Positions 26,720 to 36,921 of a stretch of 64,000 nucleotides of DNA are shown here, in pieces (positions within the stretch are counted from its first letter, which is position 1; each line of letters begins with the position of its first letter). The position numbers and the translations under genes were made by a program. This DNA is from Acidobacteriota bacterium (lineage in GTDB: Bacteria > Acidobacteriota > Blastocatellia > Pyrinomonadales > Pyrinomonadaceae), in contig JADKBM010000011.1 in the NCBI GenBank assembly GCA_016715115.1, positions 1,325,810 to 1,389,809 on the forward strand, read 5' to 3'. The notes under the pieces were generated by a model that saw only the letters and a list, made by a program, of their open reading frames with translations, ran no database searches and had not been told where the DNA came from.

Positions 26720-29336
26720 TTGCGCGGCAATCTGACGAAGGTCACGTCTTACTCCAATGCCCAAAACCAGACCGGCGCGGTTTGGCTTCGTGACCGATCA
26801 GGCCGGCGCGATGCGGCGCTCGGTGACCGACGCGCTCGGACACCTCGTCCGGGTCGACGAGCCGAACTCCGCCGGACAACTTGGCGATGTTTCAAATCCC
26901 AACCAGCCGACGAACTACGCTTACGACGCGCTCAACAACCTTCTTCAGGTCCAGCAGAACGGAACGACCGCGGAACAGTGCGGAACCTCGGCCGTGCCCT
27001 GTTTCCAGACACGGACGTTTAGCTATGACAGCCTGTCGCGCCTGTTGACGGCGCAGAATCCGGAATCGGGGACGATAAGCTACGCCTACGATCCGAACGG
27101 AAATTTGACGGAGAAGACGGACGCTCGCGGAGTGATGACGGGCTATTTCTATGACGCTTTGGACCGGGTCACGAACCGCAATTACTCCACGCCGAACGGC
27201 ACGCCCGGCACCGGCGCGTTGGCAAACTACGCGGCGACGCCGAGCGTCACGTATTTTTACGACGGAGCAAACGTCGCCGGTGGCATCCCCAATTCGAAAG
27301 GCAGGCTGACGAAGACCGACAACGGCCTCTCAAAAACCGAATACACCGAGTTCGACATCCTCGGCCGCGTGAAAAAAAGCAGGCAGACGACGGATGGAAC
27401 GGCGTACAATGAAATGGAGTACAGCTACAACCTTTCCGGCGCGCTCGTCGAAGAGAAATATCCGTCGGGAAGGGTTGTCAGGAACGTGCTCGACAACGAC
27501 GGAGACTTGTCGATGGTCCAGAGCAAGAGAAACGCGAACAACGGCTACTGGAACTACGCGCATCACTTCACCTACACCGCCGCCGGCGCGGTCGGCTCGA
27601 TGCAGCTCGGCAACGGGACCTGGGAACAGACCATCTTCAACTCGCGCCTTAAGCCGACCCAGATCGCGCTCGGAAGGGTTCAGAACGCGACCGATCTTCT
27701 CAAACTCGATTACACCTACGGCGTGATCGAGAACAATCAGCTCAACACCGCGAAAAACAACGGGAACATTCAGTCGCAGACGATCACGGTTCCCAACCTA
27801 ACCGGCTCCGACGGCTTCACGGCGGTTCAGACCTACAGCTACGATTCGCTGAACCGGATCGACGATGCGGCGGAGGTGGTCACGCCGGCGGGATCTTCGA
27901 CGGCTACGCAGAGCTGGAAGCAGGATTACACATTCGATCGCTACGGCAACCGCAACTTCATCGAGGCGAACACGACGACGATACCGAGGAACTGCCTCGA
28001 CAACCAGTCGCCGCCGAATCCGGCAATATGCGATGAGGACCGCAAAATCTTCAACCCGAGCGTCAACGCATCGAACAACCGGCTCAGTTCAGCAGACGGC
28101 TACCAATTCGATGCCGCCGGCAACACCATCCGCGATCCGCAGAACCGCAAATTCACCTACGACGCCGAGAACAAGCAGACAAAAGTCGAAACCGTCGATC
28201 AGAACGGCACGGTCACCGGCACTCTCGGCCAATATGTTTACGACGGCGACGGACGCAGGGTCAAAAAGATCGCCTGGATCAACGGCCAGTGGGAAACGAC
28301 CGTTTTCGTTTACGACGCATCTTCCCGATTGGTGGCTGAATACTCGACAAATCTGAACCCAACCCCGCAGGTGGCGTATCTGACAACCGACCACCTCGGC
28401 AGCCCGCGCATAAACACCAACGAAAACGGAGCCGTGATCTCAAGACACGACTACCGCCCGTACGGCGAAGAAATCACCGAACGGACGCATTCACAGTACG
28501 CTGCCGACACAATCCGTAAGCAATTCACCGGCTACGAACGCGACGGGGAGACGGATCTGGATTTCGCTCAGGCGAGGTACTACTCGAAACTGCACGGGCG
28601 ATTTACAAGCGTTGATCCGTCGCGATTGAGCATTGATCCCAAAAATCCGCAAACCTGGCGTCGATACGATTTTACCTTGAACAACCCGCTTAAGTATGTC
28701 GATAAGAACGGAAAATGGCCGGAGGGAACCCACAATAAGATAATAGCGACCGCGTTCAATCTCATAGATGCGAAGACGATTTCGCGGATTCAAAAAGGGA
28801 GTGCGAAGGTTGATCGGGATGGTTTGGATCTGAAGACATTACGGGAGGCCAACGCTCCGCAGCACGCGATGACCCCGGGCGCGAAGGTTCGAGAACTGGG
28901 CACTGTCGAAGAAGCAAAAGAGTCCGCCCGCCGAATGGCAGTGACTTTCGTCGAGACCGAGGTGTCGAGGGCAAGGGCAAGGTTTGATGACGCAAGAAAT
29001 ACGTCAAATGAAGCGAAAAAGCAAGAATTGACACTTGCAGCCTTGGAAGCATTCGGCGGGGCAATGCATCCGGTTATGGATAACAGATCTCCGGCACATT
29101 CGGATTTTCAGGTTTACGATCGACGGTCCGAGTCACCGGCAACCATGGCGTACCATGCCTCGCAGGAACTTCGTGAGCCGACCGACGAGGAGATGAATCT
29201 AATGGTCGATGAAATACGCGTACGATATCGGACCACATTCGGTGAGGAAGCATACAATCAGGCGGTATCCGAGGAGCAGCGAAAACTCACTGAAAAACGA
29301 ATCGCCGAACGGGGTCTTCCAGGAGAGTTAAGATGA
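26720..29336 (+). CDS. Orphan RHS fragment with zinc phospholipase C-like tip
   Basis: RHS core begins near 26710 (RGNLTKVTSYSNAQNQTG), shifts frame at about 26780, then runs open to the stop (open frame from 26757, 859 codons). It has the longest upstream core of the orphans, including FGFVTDQAGAMRRSVTDALG and later TTDHLGSPRINTNENG. After NNPLKYVDKNGKWPEG the CT reads THNKIIATAFNLID, NAPQHAM, EAFGGAMHPVMDNRSPAHSD. The series of His and Asp residues fits zinc-dependent phospholipase C/S1-P1-type folds (His ligands in THN, PQHAM, AMHPVMD, PAHSD), so it may attack membrane lipids from outside the cytoplasm. The next gene overlaps by ATGA. Confidence 0.78.
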
Positions 29337-29752
29337 AGACTCGGGAATTTCTGCTGATCGCCTGTGTTTTGATAATGCTTGTCGTCCCATATCCGAGCCT
29401 CGTTTGTCCTGAATGGACTGTCAGGGTCGTGAATGAAAACGGCGAACCGTTGCAGGGGAGGCTAGTTGACCAAAAATGCAGGGACTACACCCTCGACATC
29501 GACGTGTGTATGGTGCCCGACTCGCGCCAATACACGGACCGCGACGGCGTGGTTCGGTTTCCGATGAGAATTATTTGGGCCGGCATGATATCGCGTATTC
29601 TGCGGTCTGCCTATCGTATCGCGACGTGGCCGGGACATCAGACCTTGGGGGCGCATGTTTACCTTTTGACGTCCGGACCACACTACCCAGAGCTCCGCTA
29701 CGATCCCTGGCGGCCACTGCCCGATACTTTGGTCGTGGTCGAGGGCCGGTGA
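29333..29752 (+). CDS. Secreted candidate immunity protein to the phospholipase tip
   Basis: 139 residues, start overlapping the toxin stop (ATGA), so probably coupled. A signal peptide (FLLIACVLIMLVVPYPSLV) places it in the periplasm, where a membrane-lipid toxin would act. The mature part opens with a carboxypeptidase-regulatory-like strand (WTVRVVNENGEPLQGRLVDQ) followed by a Tyr/Trp/Pro-rich end. Family unknown. Confidence 0.6.
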   Translation: MKTREFLLIACVLIMLVVPYPSLVCPEWTVRVVNENGEPLQGRLVDQKCRDYTLDIDVCMVPDSRQYTDRDGVVRFPMRIIWAGMISRILRSAYRIATWPGHQTLGAHVYLLTSGPHYPELRYDPWRPLPDTLVVVEGR

Positions 29753-29775
29753 CGCCACAACATGGCCCAAGATCG

Positions 29776-30033
29776 GCTTCAAGGAACAACCTGAAGCTCG
29801 GCAACGGCTCTTGGGAAACGATGGAATACCAACCCCTGCGGGCGCAGCTGACGAAGATCGCCGTTGGCGGCTCGGTCGGCGACGCGAGCCTGTTCAAACT
29901 CGAGTTTGACTATTCGACCGTCTCGGGGCAGACGAGCGACAACAACGGCGCGCTCCGTAAACAGAAGATCACATTGCCTGGAACCGCTCCGATCGAGCAG
30001 AACTACACCTACGATCAGATAACGGACATGTGA
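29776..30033 (+). pseudogene. RHS core scrap
   Basis: Encodes NNLKLGNGSWETMEYQPL, TKIAVGGSVGDASLFKLEFD and NGALRKQKITLPGTAPIEQN, ending at TYDQITDM. This is RHS core of the same sub-type as the module at 30182, lacking both start and tip. Bases 30034-30181 between the two hold nothing I recognise. Confidence 0.75.
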
Positions 30034-30181
30034 TCTATGTTTTCCGGCGACCGAGGTGATTTTCCGTAGCTTTTAATTCCAAAAGTGGGATTTGTTCGAT
30101 ATCCATGGTTATGCGTTGCGGCTTAATTGAATCGATCGGCTTGGAGTTGGATCCCGCGGCGTTTATCTCGAGGGCACTTAG

Positions 30182-32389
30182 GACAATCTCAACCGCCTGA
30201 AATCGCGGAACTATTCGGACGACACGCCGGACGTCACCTTCTGGTACGACGGAACCGGACTCGGTTCGGTTCCCGCATACTCGAAGGGCAAGACGACGCG
30301 CGTCGCGAGTTCCGTTTCCGAAACTCGGTATACGAGCTTCAACCTGTTCGGACAGCTCGTCACGAGCGAGCAACGGACGCCGTTCGGGTCGGAGTCGGCG
30401 GAGAATGCCGATCCCAAGGTCTCGACCTATGAGTACGATCCGTTCGGACGCCTTTTGTCGCAAACCTATCCGTCGGGCAGAAAGGTCGAGTTCGACTACA
30501 ACCGCGACGGCGACATCTCAAGCATCTGGGGAACGACCGCCGCGGGGCAGAACCGGCTCTATCTCAACGGGATAACCTACAATGCAGCCGGCCAGATGAC
30601 CCGCCTTAGGCTCGGGAACGGCAAGTGGGAATCGACCGAGTACAACGACCGGTTGCAGGTCACGGAGATCGGGCTCGGCAACTCCGCCGGGGATCAGTCA
30701 ACGCTCAGACTCGAATACGGCTACGGCGACGAAACCCAGAACAACGGATCGCTTCGAAGCCAGAAGATCACCTTCGCCGGTCTCACGACCGCTTATGATC
30801 AGACCTATATTTACGACGACCTCAATCGTCTGAAATCGGCCGAAGAGAAGATCGGAACGACCACGAACTGGAAACAGACGTTCAACTATGACCGGTTCGG
30901 GAACAGAACGTTCGACGCCGCCAACACGACGACGATCTCGGCCTCGAACACGGTCACGAATCCTTCGGCGAGCACTTCGACCAACAGGCTGAACGGCCAT
31001 ACTTACGATCCCGCCGGAAACCTCACCGTCGATGCCGAGAACAGGCGTTTCGTCTACGACGCCGAAAACCATCAGACAAAGCTTTTCGGACCGACGAACA
31101 ACTCGGAAACGCCCGACGCCATCTATCAATATGACGGCGAGGGACGCAGGGTCAGGAAAATTTCCTCGACCGAGACGACCATTTTCGTTTACGATGGAAG
31201 CAGTCAACTTGTGGCGGAATACACGGCCCTGACGGGCGACGATCCGGCCCCGGCGCCGCAGGTAAGTTATTTGACACAGGATCATCTGGGAAGTCCGCGC
31301 GTCGTGACAAACCAGAACGGCGCGGTCATCAAACGAACCGACTGGATGGCGTTCGGCGAGGAAGTCGAATTCAACAAACGAACCACCGGCCTCGGTTACG
31401 ACGAAGTCCCCGAGACGCGGAAAGGCTATACCGGGTATGAGAAGGACGACGAATCGGGCCTCGATTTCGCACAGGCGAGATACTACAACCCGAAACACGG
31501 CCGCTACACCTCGGTCGATCCGTTGACAGCCTCGGCCAACGTCAAGAACCCGCAGACGTTCAACCGCTATTCTTACGTCCTCAATTCGCCGTACAAGTTC
31601 ACCGATCCGCTGGGGTTGATACCCGGATTTGTCAACAACTCCGGCGGAAGCTATTGTTCGGCTGCCGCCTCGAATTGCGATTTCGGCGGACACCTCGATG
31701 GTTCGTGGTTCGACGAATCGGCGCCAACTCCAGAGAGCGAAGGATTTAATGAGACACACACTGGTATTTTTCATTACGATAGACAATCGACGGAGGATAT
31801 CTTGGGAAGTGCGGTCACTATCGATGGGAGAACTGCCTATATAGAAATCGTTTGGAATGCTGCTTTTGGCTACTTCAAAATTGGCGACGTAAGCATTGAA
31901 GCATCACAGCGACGCGGCCCAGTTGAGTATAAGATCGTTGACGAAAATGGTAAAGAGATCAAAGCAGCGTCCAAAGATGACAAGAAGCTTGTGAAGGGTC
32001 AGATTTCTGATCTAAAGGAACGGGTTAAGAAAGCTGGCAAGGCAGCCAATCTCGATAACCGATCAAATTGTCATGGAAATACCTTTGCTAATGGGGAAGT
32101 ATGGATTGCCCCGGAGGCGATTAGTGGAAAAAATGCCGAAAAACTCGTCCAGCTTGGGTTCCGAGAGCTTGACGCTAATGAGACTCCTGCAGAACGAGAT
32201 ATTGGACTCTATGAAAAGAACGGTGCATTCGTACACAGCGTTCGGTATCAGGATGAAACCACTGTACGAACGAAGAATGGGCTGAATCCGTTAGACTCAA
32301 ATGCAAAGGCGGGTGTCGGTTCGGGGACAGCTTGGCAGTCAAGCGCCACGCTCACAGTTTGGACAAAGAGAGCTAGACAAAAAAAATAG
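30182..32389 (+). CDS. Orphan RHS fragment with CHAP-like cysteine-protease tip, copy 1
   Basis: Open directly after a stop at 30179-30181; the first possible start (TTG) is at 30455, inside the core. This second core sub-type (DDLNRLKSAEEKIG, TQDHLGSPRVVTNQNGAV, YNPKHGRYTSVDPLTASANV) ends in DPLGLIPGF. A linker (AAASNCDFGGHLDGSWFD) leads to a CT of about 220 residues: ETHTGIFHYD, LVKGQISDLKERVKKAGKAA, RSNCHGNTFANGEVWI, RDIGLYEKNGAFVHSVRY. The Cys in SNCHG and His in FVHSV with the intervening G/D-I-GLY strand suggest a papain-like CHAP or NlpC/P60 fold, possibly cutting peptidoglycan cross-links or peptides. That assignment is tentative. Confidence 0.72.
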   Translation, partial: DNLNRLKSRNYSDDTPDVTFWYDGTGLGSVPAYSKGKTTRVASSVSETRYTSFNLFGQLVTSEQRTPFGSESAENADPKVSTYEYDPFGRLLSQTYPSGRKVEFDYNRDGDISSIWGTTAAGQNRLYLNGITYNAAGQMTRLRLGNGKWESTEYNDRLQVTEIGLGNSAGDQSTLRLEYGYGDETQNNGSLRSQKITFAGLTTAYDQTYIYDDLNRLKSAEEKIGTTTNWKQTFNYDRFGNRTFDAANTTTISASNTVTNPSASTSTNRLNGHTYDPAGNLTVDAENRRFVYDAENHQTKLFGPTNNSETPDAIYQYDGEGRRVRKISSTETTIFVYDGSSQLVAEYTALTGDDPAPAPQVSYLTQDHLGSPRVVTNQNGAVIKRTDWMAFGEEVEFNKRTTGLGYDEVPETRKGYTGYEKDDESGLDFAQARYYNPKHGRYTSVDPLTASANVKNPQTFNRYSYVLNSPYKFTDPLGLIPGFVNNSGGSYCSAAASNCDFGGHLDGSWFDESAPTPESEGFNETHTGIFHYDRQSTEDILGSAVTIDGRTAYIEIVWNAAFGYFKIGDVSIEASQRRGPVEYKIVDENGKEIKAASKDDKKLVKGQISDLKERVKKAGKAANLDNRSNCHGNTFANGEVWIAPEAISGKNAEKLVQLGFRELDANETPAERDIGLYEKNGAFVHSVRYQDETTVRTKNGLNPLDSNAKAGVGSGTAWQSSATLTVWTKRARQKK

Positions 32390-32402
32390 AGAAAGGAGAG
32401 GT

Positions 32403-32912
32403 ATGTACATATTAAGTCGTCTCATGATATTGCTTTTACCGGCAATCATCGTTTTTCTTTCGGCAACCTCCGTTCGGAGTCAGGATTGCGATTATTGGTT
32501 CCAATGGGCAGGCGTGGATAACGTGAGGCCCACGAACGCGGCGCCGAACAGGAATGACCCGGCTGTCGTCATGAGCGGAATTCGTTGCCTTCTGACACTT
32601 GAAGGCGACAAGTCGATTGGTCCATTCATGGGAGCCACACATTTTGGGGTTTCAGCACAACTTCCCGAGACTACCGTCGAAATCTGCGCCCTTTACAGGA
32701 TCTCGCATCTTTTCACTGGAACGTATAAGCACGCGGATGGCGTCGCATTAGTTTATACCGATGGTCGCCCGGAGAAGAACACGGACGCTCAAGCCAAAGA
32801 AGCCTTCGTGAGTTATCGGAAATGGTTTCAAAAAGTTGAAGAGATCGGTATCGAAAAGGCCCGCGAATTGAAGTTGGATCCACTCAAGGGAAGCGGATTA
32901 AGTTGGTACTAA
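32403..32912 (+). CDS. Secreted candidate immunity protein, copy 1
   Basis: 169 residues, strong ribosome site (AAGGAGAGG) 13 nt after the toxin stop. A signal peptide (MILLLPAIIVFLSATSVRSQ) gives a periplasmic product. The mature part has paired cysteines (DCDYWFQ, GIRCLLTLEGD, VEICALYRIS) and a helical C-terminus (FVSYRKWFQKVEEIGIEKA). It is paralogous to 36381-36890. Substitutions cluster in the N-terminal half and at R-ISHL, matching divergence in the partner CTs. Confidence 0.65.
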   Translation: MYILSRLMILLLPAIIVFLSATSVRSQDCDYWFQWAGVDNVRPTNAAPNRNDPAVVMSGIRCLLTLEGDKSIGPFMGATHFGVSAQLPETTVEICALYRISHLFTGTYKHADGVALVYTDGRPEKNTDAQAKEAFVSYRKWFQKVEEIGIEKARELKLDPLKGSGLSWY

Positions 32913-32957
32913 GTGCCTTGAGTATCGTGGCCGTTTTGCGATTTTGGATTTGCGATT

Positions 32958-34115
32958 TTGGATTGGTCGTCCGTTGATTGCGCCCTGAAAAAATCACCGT
33001 TCTTTGAAATACGCCCGAGGTCGCCCTCGGCTACGACGAAGTTCCAGAGACGCGGAAAGGCTAAACCGGCTACGAAAAGGACGAAGAATCGGGCCACAAC
33101 GCACGCCCAGGCGAGATACTACAACCCGAAACACGGCCGCTTCACGTCGGTCGATCCGCTGACAGCCTCGGCAAACGTCAAGAACCCGCAGACGTTCAAC
33201 CGCTATTCTTACGTCCTGAATTCGCCGTACAAGTTTACCGATCCGCTGGGGTTGATACCCGGATTTGTCAACAACTCCGGCGGAAGCTATTGTTCGGCTG
33301 CCGCCTCGAATTGCGATTTCGGCGGACACCTCGATGGTTCGTGGTTCGACGACTCAGCGCCGACTCAGGATAGTGCCGGCAGTTCAGCGAGCGAGCCGCA
33401 AACGGGCATCGAGTCAGCTGGTTCCGGCGAAATGCAGTCGCAGGTTCCGCCACCACCACCACCTCCTCCGCCAATGTCACCTGATCAGGAGAAGGCGATC
33501 GCTAAATTGGATGAACTCATTGCTGCGGAGAAAAGCTCATTTTTTGGTTTCAGTTCAATCACCGATTTGGGTGAAGCGCTGACTGCGGCAAAAGCGGAAA
33601 TCCTGAACCGGATCGAAGCTGGGCATAACAATGATGTTGGGCTAAACATAGCAATTCAGGCGATAAATCACATCGGGGATACTGACTACAGAGACGAGAC
33701 CTCCCTGAATGCAACCGGGGGGCCCTACTCCGGAAACAAATGTAATCTTTTTGTTGGAATAACCATCAACAATGCAACGAGTGGAGCGGCGGTCTTGGGC
33801 AAAACCGGCTATCCATTGGTTGGCGGCAAGTATCCGGCGGCCAACTGGTTAGGGGATAGCAGAGATGTCCAGAGACTGCGAAACATACCAGTCGTCACAG
33901 ACGGGTCGCTTAGAATGGGCGACATTGTGGCGTACCGAAGCAATAATCCGCCTGAAAGCGGTCATTCAGCAATCTACATCGGCGGTGGAATAGTCGTTTA
34001 CGCGGGTGGCGGAGTTGACGGTACTCCGATTGCCCAGACGCTGTCCTTTCTTGATTCGGCAATGTCGAGAGGGCATGAGCCGCGAACTGTCCGGCGTTAC
34101 GCAGGAAAACCGTGA
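32958..34115 (+). CDS. Orphan RHS fragment with NlpC/P60-like tip and proline hinge
   Basis: The first about 50 codons are out-of-frame RHS sequence; genuine core begins at QARYYNPKHGRFTSVDP and ends DPLGLIPGF, with the same linker as the CHAP-like module. The linker then differs (SAGSSASEPQTGIESAGSG) and contains nine consecutive prolines at about 33446-33472. The tip has NKCNLFVGITINNATSG, MGDIVAYRSNNPPESGHSAI and GGGIVVYAGGG. The Cys in KCNLFV, the D-I-V-A-Y strand and the His in GHSAIYI are the pattern of NlpC/P60 peptidoglycan amidases. It likely acts in the periplasm. The partner is an ankyrin lipoprotein. Confidence 0.78.
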   Translation: MDWSSVDCALKKSPFFEIRPRSPSATTKFQRRGKAKPATKRTKNRATTHAQARYYNPKHGRFTSVDPLTASANVKNPQTFNRYSYVLNSPYKFTDPLGLIPGFVNNSGGSYCSAAASNCDFGGHLDGSWFDDSAPTQDSAGSSASEPQTGIESAGSGEMQSQVPPPPPPPPPMSPDQEKAIAKLDELIAAEKSSFFGFSSITDLGEALTAAKAEILNRIEAGHNNDVGLNIAIQAINHIGDTDYRDETSLNATGGPYSGNKCNLFVGITINNATSGAAVLGKTGYPLVGGKYPAANWLGDSRDVQRLRNIPVVTDGSLRMGDIVAYRSNNPPESGHSAIYIGGGIVVYAGGGVDGTPIAQTLSFLDSAMSRGHEPRTVRRYAGKP

Positions 34116-34123
34116 GGTGAAAC

Positions 34124-34762
34124 ATGACATTCAAAACTGTTATAACCGTGACAATTATGCTCGCGTGCTTGGCGCTGTCAATGATCGGTTGCGATCAGTG
34201 CACCGTTGTGACCACAACCGATTCGAACAATTCACCAGATCGGGTGGCCGCGTCGCCTTCTCCGGATCGAGACGATCCTAACAAATGTCCGGCTGAATAT
34301 TACGGCGAGCGGTATGAGGACGATCCGGGCTATACGCCGAAATATCTTCGTTGTACGGATCTTCACGAAAAGCTCGATAACGCGATTATTGACGGCGATC
34401 TTGATCGGATCAAGTATCTGTTAAGTTCGGGCGCAAACGTCAACGGCTGGTATTCGCACCGTTTTCCGCCGTTGTATACAGCGGCGATGCGTGGACATAA
34501 AGAGATCGCCGAGTTCTTGATCGAGAATGGTGCGCGGTTGGACAAGGGAGACAGTTGGGGAAAGACTCCATTGATGGCGGCCGTCTTTTACAACCATTCC
34601 GAAGTAGTGAAGTTGCTGATCGAGAAAGGCGCCGATGTCTGCATATCGTCCAATGGCGGAACTGGAGAAATAAGAGCCGCTCTCGATGTCGCGGTTGATA
34701 AGGGGTATAGGGATATTGAGACCTTACTGATCAACGCGGGGGCGACGAATTGCCAGAAGTGA
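34124..34762 (+). CDS. Ankyrin-repeat lipoprotein, candidate immunity protein
   Basis: 212 residues, ribosome site GAGGTGA, 8 nt after the toxin. The signal ends in a lipobox (LALSMIGC), so it is anchored in the envelope. After a Ser/Pro/Asp linker come ankyrin repeats: LDRIKYLLSSGANVNGWY, FPPLYTAAMRGHKEIAEFLI, KTPLMAAVFYNHSEVVKLLI, AALDVAVDKGYRDIETLLI. Ankyrin proteins serve as immunity partners for several secreted toxins; binding to the NlpC/P60-like tip is inferred from position and shared location. Confidence 0.72.
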   Translation: MTFKTVITVTIMLACLALSMIGCDQCTVVTTTDSNNSPDRVAASPSPDRDDPNKCPAEYYGERYEDDPGYTPKYLRCTDLHEKLDNAIIDGDLDRIKYLLSSGANVNGWYSHRFPPLYTAAMRGHKEIAEFLIENGARLDKGDSWGKTPLMAAVFYNHSEVVKLLIEKGADVCISSNGGTGEIRAALDVAVDKGYRDIETLLINAGATNCQK

Positions 34763-34777
34763 AGGATTAAGACTGCA

Positions 34778-36367
34778 TTCTACGACGATTTCAACCGTTT
34801 GAAATCGGCCGAAGAAAAGATCGGGACCTCGACCAACTGGAAGCAGACGTTCGACTATGACCGGTTCGGGAACAGAACGTTCGACGCCGCCAACACGACG
34901 ACGATTTCGGTTTCAAACACGGTCACCAATCCTTCGGCGAGCACTTCGACTAACCGGCTCAACGGCCATACTTACGATCCCGCCGGAAACCTCACCGTCG
35001 ATGCCGAGAACCGGCGGTTCGTCTACGACGCCGAAAACCATCAGACAAAGCTTTTCGGACCGGCGAACAACTCGGAAACGCCCGACGCCATCTATCAATA
35101 CGACGGCGAGGGACGCAGGGTCAGGAAGATTTCATCGACCGAGACGACCGTGTTCGTTTATGATGGAAGCGGGCAACTTGTGGCGGAATACACCGCGTGG
35201 GCAACTGCCGATCCGGCCCCGGCGGCGCAGGTAAGTTATTTGACAGCAGATCATCTGGGCAGCCCGCGGGTGGTGACAAACCAGAACGGCGAGGTGATCA
35301 GACGAACCGACTGGATGGCATTCGGCGAAGAGGTCGAGTTCAACAAACGCACCTCGGGCCTCGGCTACGACGAGGTTCCCGAGACTCGGAAAGGCTATAC
35401 GGGTTATGAGAAGGACGAAGAATCGGGCCTCGATTTCGCCCAGGCGAGATACTACAACCCGAAACACGGCCGCTTCACCTCGGTCGACCCGCTGACGGCC
35501 TCGGCCAACGTCAAGAACCCGCAGACGTTCAACCGCTATTCTTACGTCCTCAATTCGCCGTACAAGTTCACCGATCCGCTTGGATTGATACCCGGATTTG
35601 TCAACAATTCCGGCGGAAGCTATTGTTCGGCGGCCGCCTCGAATTGCGATTTCGGCGGACACCTCGATGGTTCGTGGTTCGACGAGTCAGCGCCGACTCC
35701 AGACAGCCAGGGGGTCGAGGGATTTAATGAGACACACACTGGTATTTTTCGTTACGTTAGTCAATCGACGGAGAAAATGCTCGGAAAGGCGGTCATTATC
35801 GATGGGAGAACTGCCTTTATTGAAATCAATTGGAATGCTGCTTATGGCTACTACAAAATTGGCGACGTAGAAATTGACGCATCACAGCGTCGCGGCCCAG
35901 TTGAGTATAAGATCGTTGACAGCGAGGGTAATGAGATCAAAGCAGCGTCCAAAGATGATAAGAAGCTTGTGAAGGGTCAGATTTCTGATCTAAAGGAACG
36001 GGTTAAGAAAGCTGGCAAGGCAGCCAATCTCGATAACCGATCAAATTGTCATGGAAATACCTTTGCTAATGGGGAAGTATGGATTGCCCCGGAGGCGATT
36101 AGTGGAAAGAATGCCGATAAGCTCGTCCAGCTTGGGTTCCGTGAGCTTGAATCCAATGAGACTCCTCGCGAAGGTGATATTGGACTCTATGAAAAGAACG
36201 GTGCATACGAACACAGCGTGCGGTATCAGAATGAAACCACTGTACAATCGAAGAATGGGCTGAATCCGTTAAACTCAAATGCAAAGGCGGGTGTCGGGCC
36301 CGGAACAGCTTGGGAATCAAGTGCTACGCTAGCCGTTTGGACAAAGAGATCTAGACAAAAAAAATAG
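34778..36367 (+). CDS. Orphan RHS fragment with CHAP-like tip, copy 2
   Basis: Starts inside the core at YDDFNRLKSAEEKIG (first in-frame start about 34799, 522 codons). It is a duplicate of 30817-32389: same core, same linker and same Cys/His tip (RSNCHGNTFANGEVWI, GDIGLYEKNGAYEHSVRY). The tip has changed mainly in its first third (ETHTGIFRYVSQSTEKMLGK against ETHTGIFHYDRQSTEDILGS), while the middle is nearly unchanged. The duplicated block continues through the immunity gene to the next core. Confidence 0.72.
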   Translation, partial: FYDDFNRLKSAEEKIGTSTNWKQTFDYDRFGNRTFDAANTTTISVSNTVTNPSASTSTNRLNGHTYDPAGNLTVDAENRRFVYDAENHQTKLFGPANNSETPDAIYQYDGEGRRVRKISSTETTVFVYDGSGQLVAEYTAWATADPAPAAQVSYLTADHLGSPRVVTNQNGEVIRRTDWMAFGEEVEFNKRTSGLGYDEVPETRKGYTGYEKDEESGLDFAQARYYNPKHGRFTSVDPLTASANVKNPQTFNRYSYVLNSPYKFTDPLGLIPGFVNNSGGSYCSAAASNCDFGGHLDGSWFDESAPTPDSQGVEGFNETHTGIFRYVSQSTEKMLGKAVIIDGRTAFIEINWNAAYGYYKIGDVEIDASQRRGPVEYKIVDSEGNEIKAASKDDKKLVKGQISDLKERVKKAGKAANLDNRSNCHGNTFANGEVWIAPEAISGKNADKLVQLGFRELESNETPREGDIGLYEKNGAYEHSVRYQNETTVQSKNGLNPLNSNAKAGVGPGTAWESSATLAVWTKRSRQKK

Positions 36368-36380
36368 AGAAAGGAGGAGT

Positions 36381-36890
36381 ATGTACAAGTTAAATCGTCT
36401 CGTGGTGTCGCTTTTGCCGGCAATCATCGTTTTTCTTTCGGCAACCTCCGTTCGGAGTCAGGAATGCAGTTATTGGTTCGAATCCGTTGGTGTAAAAAAC
36501 GTGAGGTCCAAGAACGAGGCACCGGACAGGAATGACCCGGCTGTCGTCTTGAGCGGAATTCGTTGCCTTCTGACACTTGAAGGCGACAAGTCGCGTGGTG
36601 CATTCATGGGAGCCACACATTTTGGGGTTTCAGCACAGCTTCCCGAGACTACCGTCGAAATCTGCGCCCTTTACACGATCTCCGAGCTTTTCACGGGAAC
36701 GTATAAGCACGCGGATGGCGTCGCATTAGTGTATGCCGATGGTCGTCCGGAGAAGAACACGGACGCTCAAGCCAAAGTAGCCTTCGAAAGTTATCGGAAA
36801 TGGTTTCAAAAAGTTGAAGAGATTGGAATAGGAAAGGCCCGCGAATTGAAGTTGGATCCACTCAAGGGAAGCGGATTAAGTTGGTACTAA
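36381..36890 (+). CDS. Secreted candidate immunity protein, copy 2
   Basis: 169 residues, preceded by AAGGAGG. Same signal peptide and cysteine layout as 32403-32912, but with changed segments: SVGVKNVRSKNEAPD here against AGVDNVRPTNAAPN there, and YTISELFTG against YRISHLFTG. The paired change of toxin and immunity copies suggests separate specificities. Confidence 0.65.
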   Translation: MYKLNRLVVSLLPAIIVFLSATSVRSQECSYWFESVGVKNVRSKNEAPDRNDPAVVLSGIRCLLTLEGDKSRGAFMGATHFGVSAQLPETTVEICALYTISELFTGTYKHADGVALVYADGRPEKNTDAQAKVAFESYRKWFQKVEEIGIGKARELKLDPLKGSGLSWY

Positions 36891-36921
36891 GTGCCTTGAG
36901 TATCGTGGCCGTTTTGCGATT

